DNA from: Geminicoccaceae bacterium
Lineage (GTDB): Bacteria > Pseudomonadota > Alphaproteobacteria > Geminicoccales > Geminicoccaceae
DNA length: 5,600 bases
Reading direction: 5' to 3'
Assembly: GCA_020446285.1 (NCBI GenBank)
Contig: JAGREZ010000090.1
Location: forward strand, 2,939-8,538
The translations under genes were made by a program, and so were the position numbers. Shown piece by piece: positions 4,386 to 5,600 of this stretch. Position 1 is the stretch's first letter; every line of letters starts with the position of its first letter. The notes below the pieces were generated by a model. The model ran no database searches, was not told where the DNA came from, and saw only the letters and a list, made by a program, of their open reading frames with translations.

Positions 4386-5579
4386 GTGACATCGAAGCCC
4401 GCCCGTCCCGCTCGCAGCGGGGATGCCGACCTGATCGTGATCGGTGGCGGAATCTACGGTGTCATGCTGGCATTCGAGGCCGGGCGGGCGGGCCGAAGGG
4501 CACTCGTGCTCGAGCGCGGGCAGATCGGCGATGCCACCACCGCCAACTGGTTCCGCATCCTCCATGGCGGCTTTCGCTACCTGCAGTCGCTCGATATCGT
4601 CCGCACCCGCGAATCCGCCGCCGAACGTCGCTGGTTCCTCGATTTCGCGCCCGACCTCGTGCAACCCTTCCCCTTCCTGATGCCGCTCTACGGCGACGGC
4701 CTCAAGCGCCCCTCGTTCCTGCGCATGGCGTTCCTGCTCGAATCCGTCCTCACCGCCGGCCGCAACCGGGGATTGCGGCCCGAATCCCGCATCGCTCCGG
4801 GTCGCACCCTGTCGGTGGAGGAAACGGCGGCGCTCTATGCGGATGTGCGCCGCGAGGGGCTCCAGGGCGCCGCCCTCTGGCAGGATGCCGTGGCCTTCGA
4901 CGATCGTGCCCTCATGAACCGGCTGCGCCACGCCGCGGAGTCCCTCGGCGCCGTGTTCGAGGAGCAGACCCCGGTCCTCGACCTGCAGGTTAGCGGCGAC
5001 CGGGTGAGCGGCGTCATCGTTGGAGGCCCGCGTTCCGGACCGCGCACGGCACCGCTGGTCATCAATGCCGCCGGCCCCTGGTCCGGCGAGATCGCCGAAC
5101 GTTTCGGCGCGCCCGCGCCCGAACTGTTCCGTCCGACACTCGCTTTCAATCTCCTTATCGACCGGCCGCCGCTCGCCGCAACCGGCCTTGCCGTCGCCGG
5201 TCCGTCGCCGGGCGCGCCGATGCTCTTCCTCCTGCCGCTCGAAGGCCGCACCTTCGCCGGCACCTGGCATGTCGAATGGCAGGCCGAGGATCGCGAGGCG
5301 CGGGTCGCCGAAGCCGATGTCGACGCCTTTCTCCAGGCGCTCGCGCAGGCCGCCCCTGCGCTCGGCGCCACACGCGGGGATGTGCTCGGGATCCTTCCCG
5401 GCCTGCAGCCGCTCGCCAAGGGCAGCCGCACCGCCGTTTGCGATCGTCCGCTCACGATCGATCACGGCAGGAAAGGCGGGCCGCGCGGCCTGATCAGCGT
5501 CTCCGGCGTCAAGTACACCACCGCCCGTCATGTCGCGCAGCAGGTCGTCGCCGGCCTGCCGGATCCGGCCGACTGCTGA
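4386..5579 (+). CDS. FAD-dependent oxidoreductase, DAO / glycerol-3-phosphate dehydrogenase (GlpD)-like
   Basis: This 397-residue flavoprotein belongs to the DAO superfamily and is most like GlpD in its N-terminal half. The FAD-binding Rossmann motif is LIVIGGGIYG (16-25, with G20, G22, G25) and the ribose-binding acidic residue is E43 in VLERG. The GlpD-like TTANWFRILHGGFRYLQ (51-67) corresponds to the conserved SSxxKLIHGGLRYLE block. VINAAGPWSGEIAERFG (225-241) and SGVKYTTAR (373-381) match further family blocks. It is about 100 residues shorter than E. coli GlpD (501 aa), with no room for the C-terminal helical domain. The usual GTTD near the substrate site reads GTWH here (292-295). The substrate is therefore uncertain: a glycerol-phosphate-like or amino/hydroxy-acid compound is possible. 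No signal peptide or membrane helix is seen. The start is a GTG at 4386, chosen from its ribosome binding site. It diverges from the hydrolase-like gene. After the stop, only 21 bases remain, with a CGGAG (5591-5595) that might serve a following gene. Confidence 0.82.
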   Translation: MTSKPARPARSGDADLIVIGGGIYGVMLAFEAGRAGRRALVLERGQIGDATTANWFRILHGGFRYLQSLDIVRTRESAAERRWFLDFAPDLVQPFPFLMPLYGDGLKRPSFLRMAFLLESVLTAGRNRGLRPESRIAPGRTLSVEETAALYADVRREGLQGAALWQDAVAFDDRALMNRLRHAAESLGAVFEEQTPVLDLQVSGDRVSGVIVGGPRSGPRTAPLVINAAGPWSGEIAERFGAPAPELFRPTLAFNLLIDRPPLAATGLAVAGPSPGAPMLFLLPLEGRTFAGTWHVEWQAEDREARVAEADVDAFLQALAQAAPALGATRGDVLGILPGLQPLAKGSRTAVCDRPLTIDHGRKGGPRGLISVSGVKYTTARHVAQQVVAGLPDPADC

Positions 5580-5600
5580 ACGGCGTATCCCGGAGTGTCA

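Noticed and set aside
3089..4993. A 634-codon open frame on the + strand
   Set aside because: It runs antisense through two recognisable genes and out of frame into a third. Its product is Arg/Pro/Ala-rich with no recognisable domain, typical of a shadow frame in G+C-rich DNA.
4353..5531. A 392-codon open frame on the minus strand
   Set aside because: It is antisense to the FAD oxidoreductase, which has clear family motifs. The antisense product is low-complexity (Gly/Glu/Arg-rich) without domains.

Overview
The window is G+C-rich in its genes and carries five complete genes, the first codons of a possible sixth at the left edge, and one markedly A+T-rich intergenic stretch. Gene content (a ZnuA-type zinc-binding protein behind a Zur-like operator, a Tat-type DUF882/M15 peptidase) and codon use with mostly G/C third positions suggest an alphaproteobacterium. 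That is an inference from style, and the genus cannot be named from the sequence.

Left part (1-1886, rightward): a control region with an extended -10 promoter inside a Zur-box-like sequence precedes znuA (176-1129). On the opposite strand, a well-placed ribosome binding site and ATG at position 19 point leftward off the window. This is the usual layout of a divergent znuA / znuCB zinc-uptake locus, although the partner lies outside. After znuA, on the same strand and with no visible terminator between, comes a Tat-exported zinc peptidase of the DUF882/MepK type (1260-1886), probably a peptidoglycan hydrolase. The pairing suggests a zinc-responsive unit joining zinc uptake and a zinc-dependent wall enzyme.

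Middle (1887-2366): about 480 bases without a convincing protein gene. It is A-rich on the + strand and holds an extended -10 promoter (2017-2025), an A/C-rich tract, and a strong hairpin terminator (2213-2243) that looks usable from both sides. A small RNA of roughly 210 nt is a reasonable but unproven reading. Further hairpins lie at 2247-2274 and 2360-2375.

Right part (2367-5579): a leftward pair, a metal-hydrolase-like protein (4282-3473) followed by a flippase-like multi-pass membrane protein of the LPG_synthase_TM/YbhN family (3350-2367), diverges from a rightward FAD-dependent oxidoreductase resembling a shortened glycerol-3-phosphate dehydrogenase (4386-5579). The three may serve one lipid or glycan pathway, but the substrate cannot be read from the sequence.
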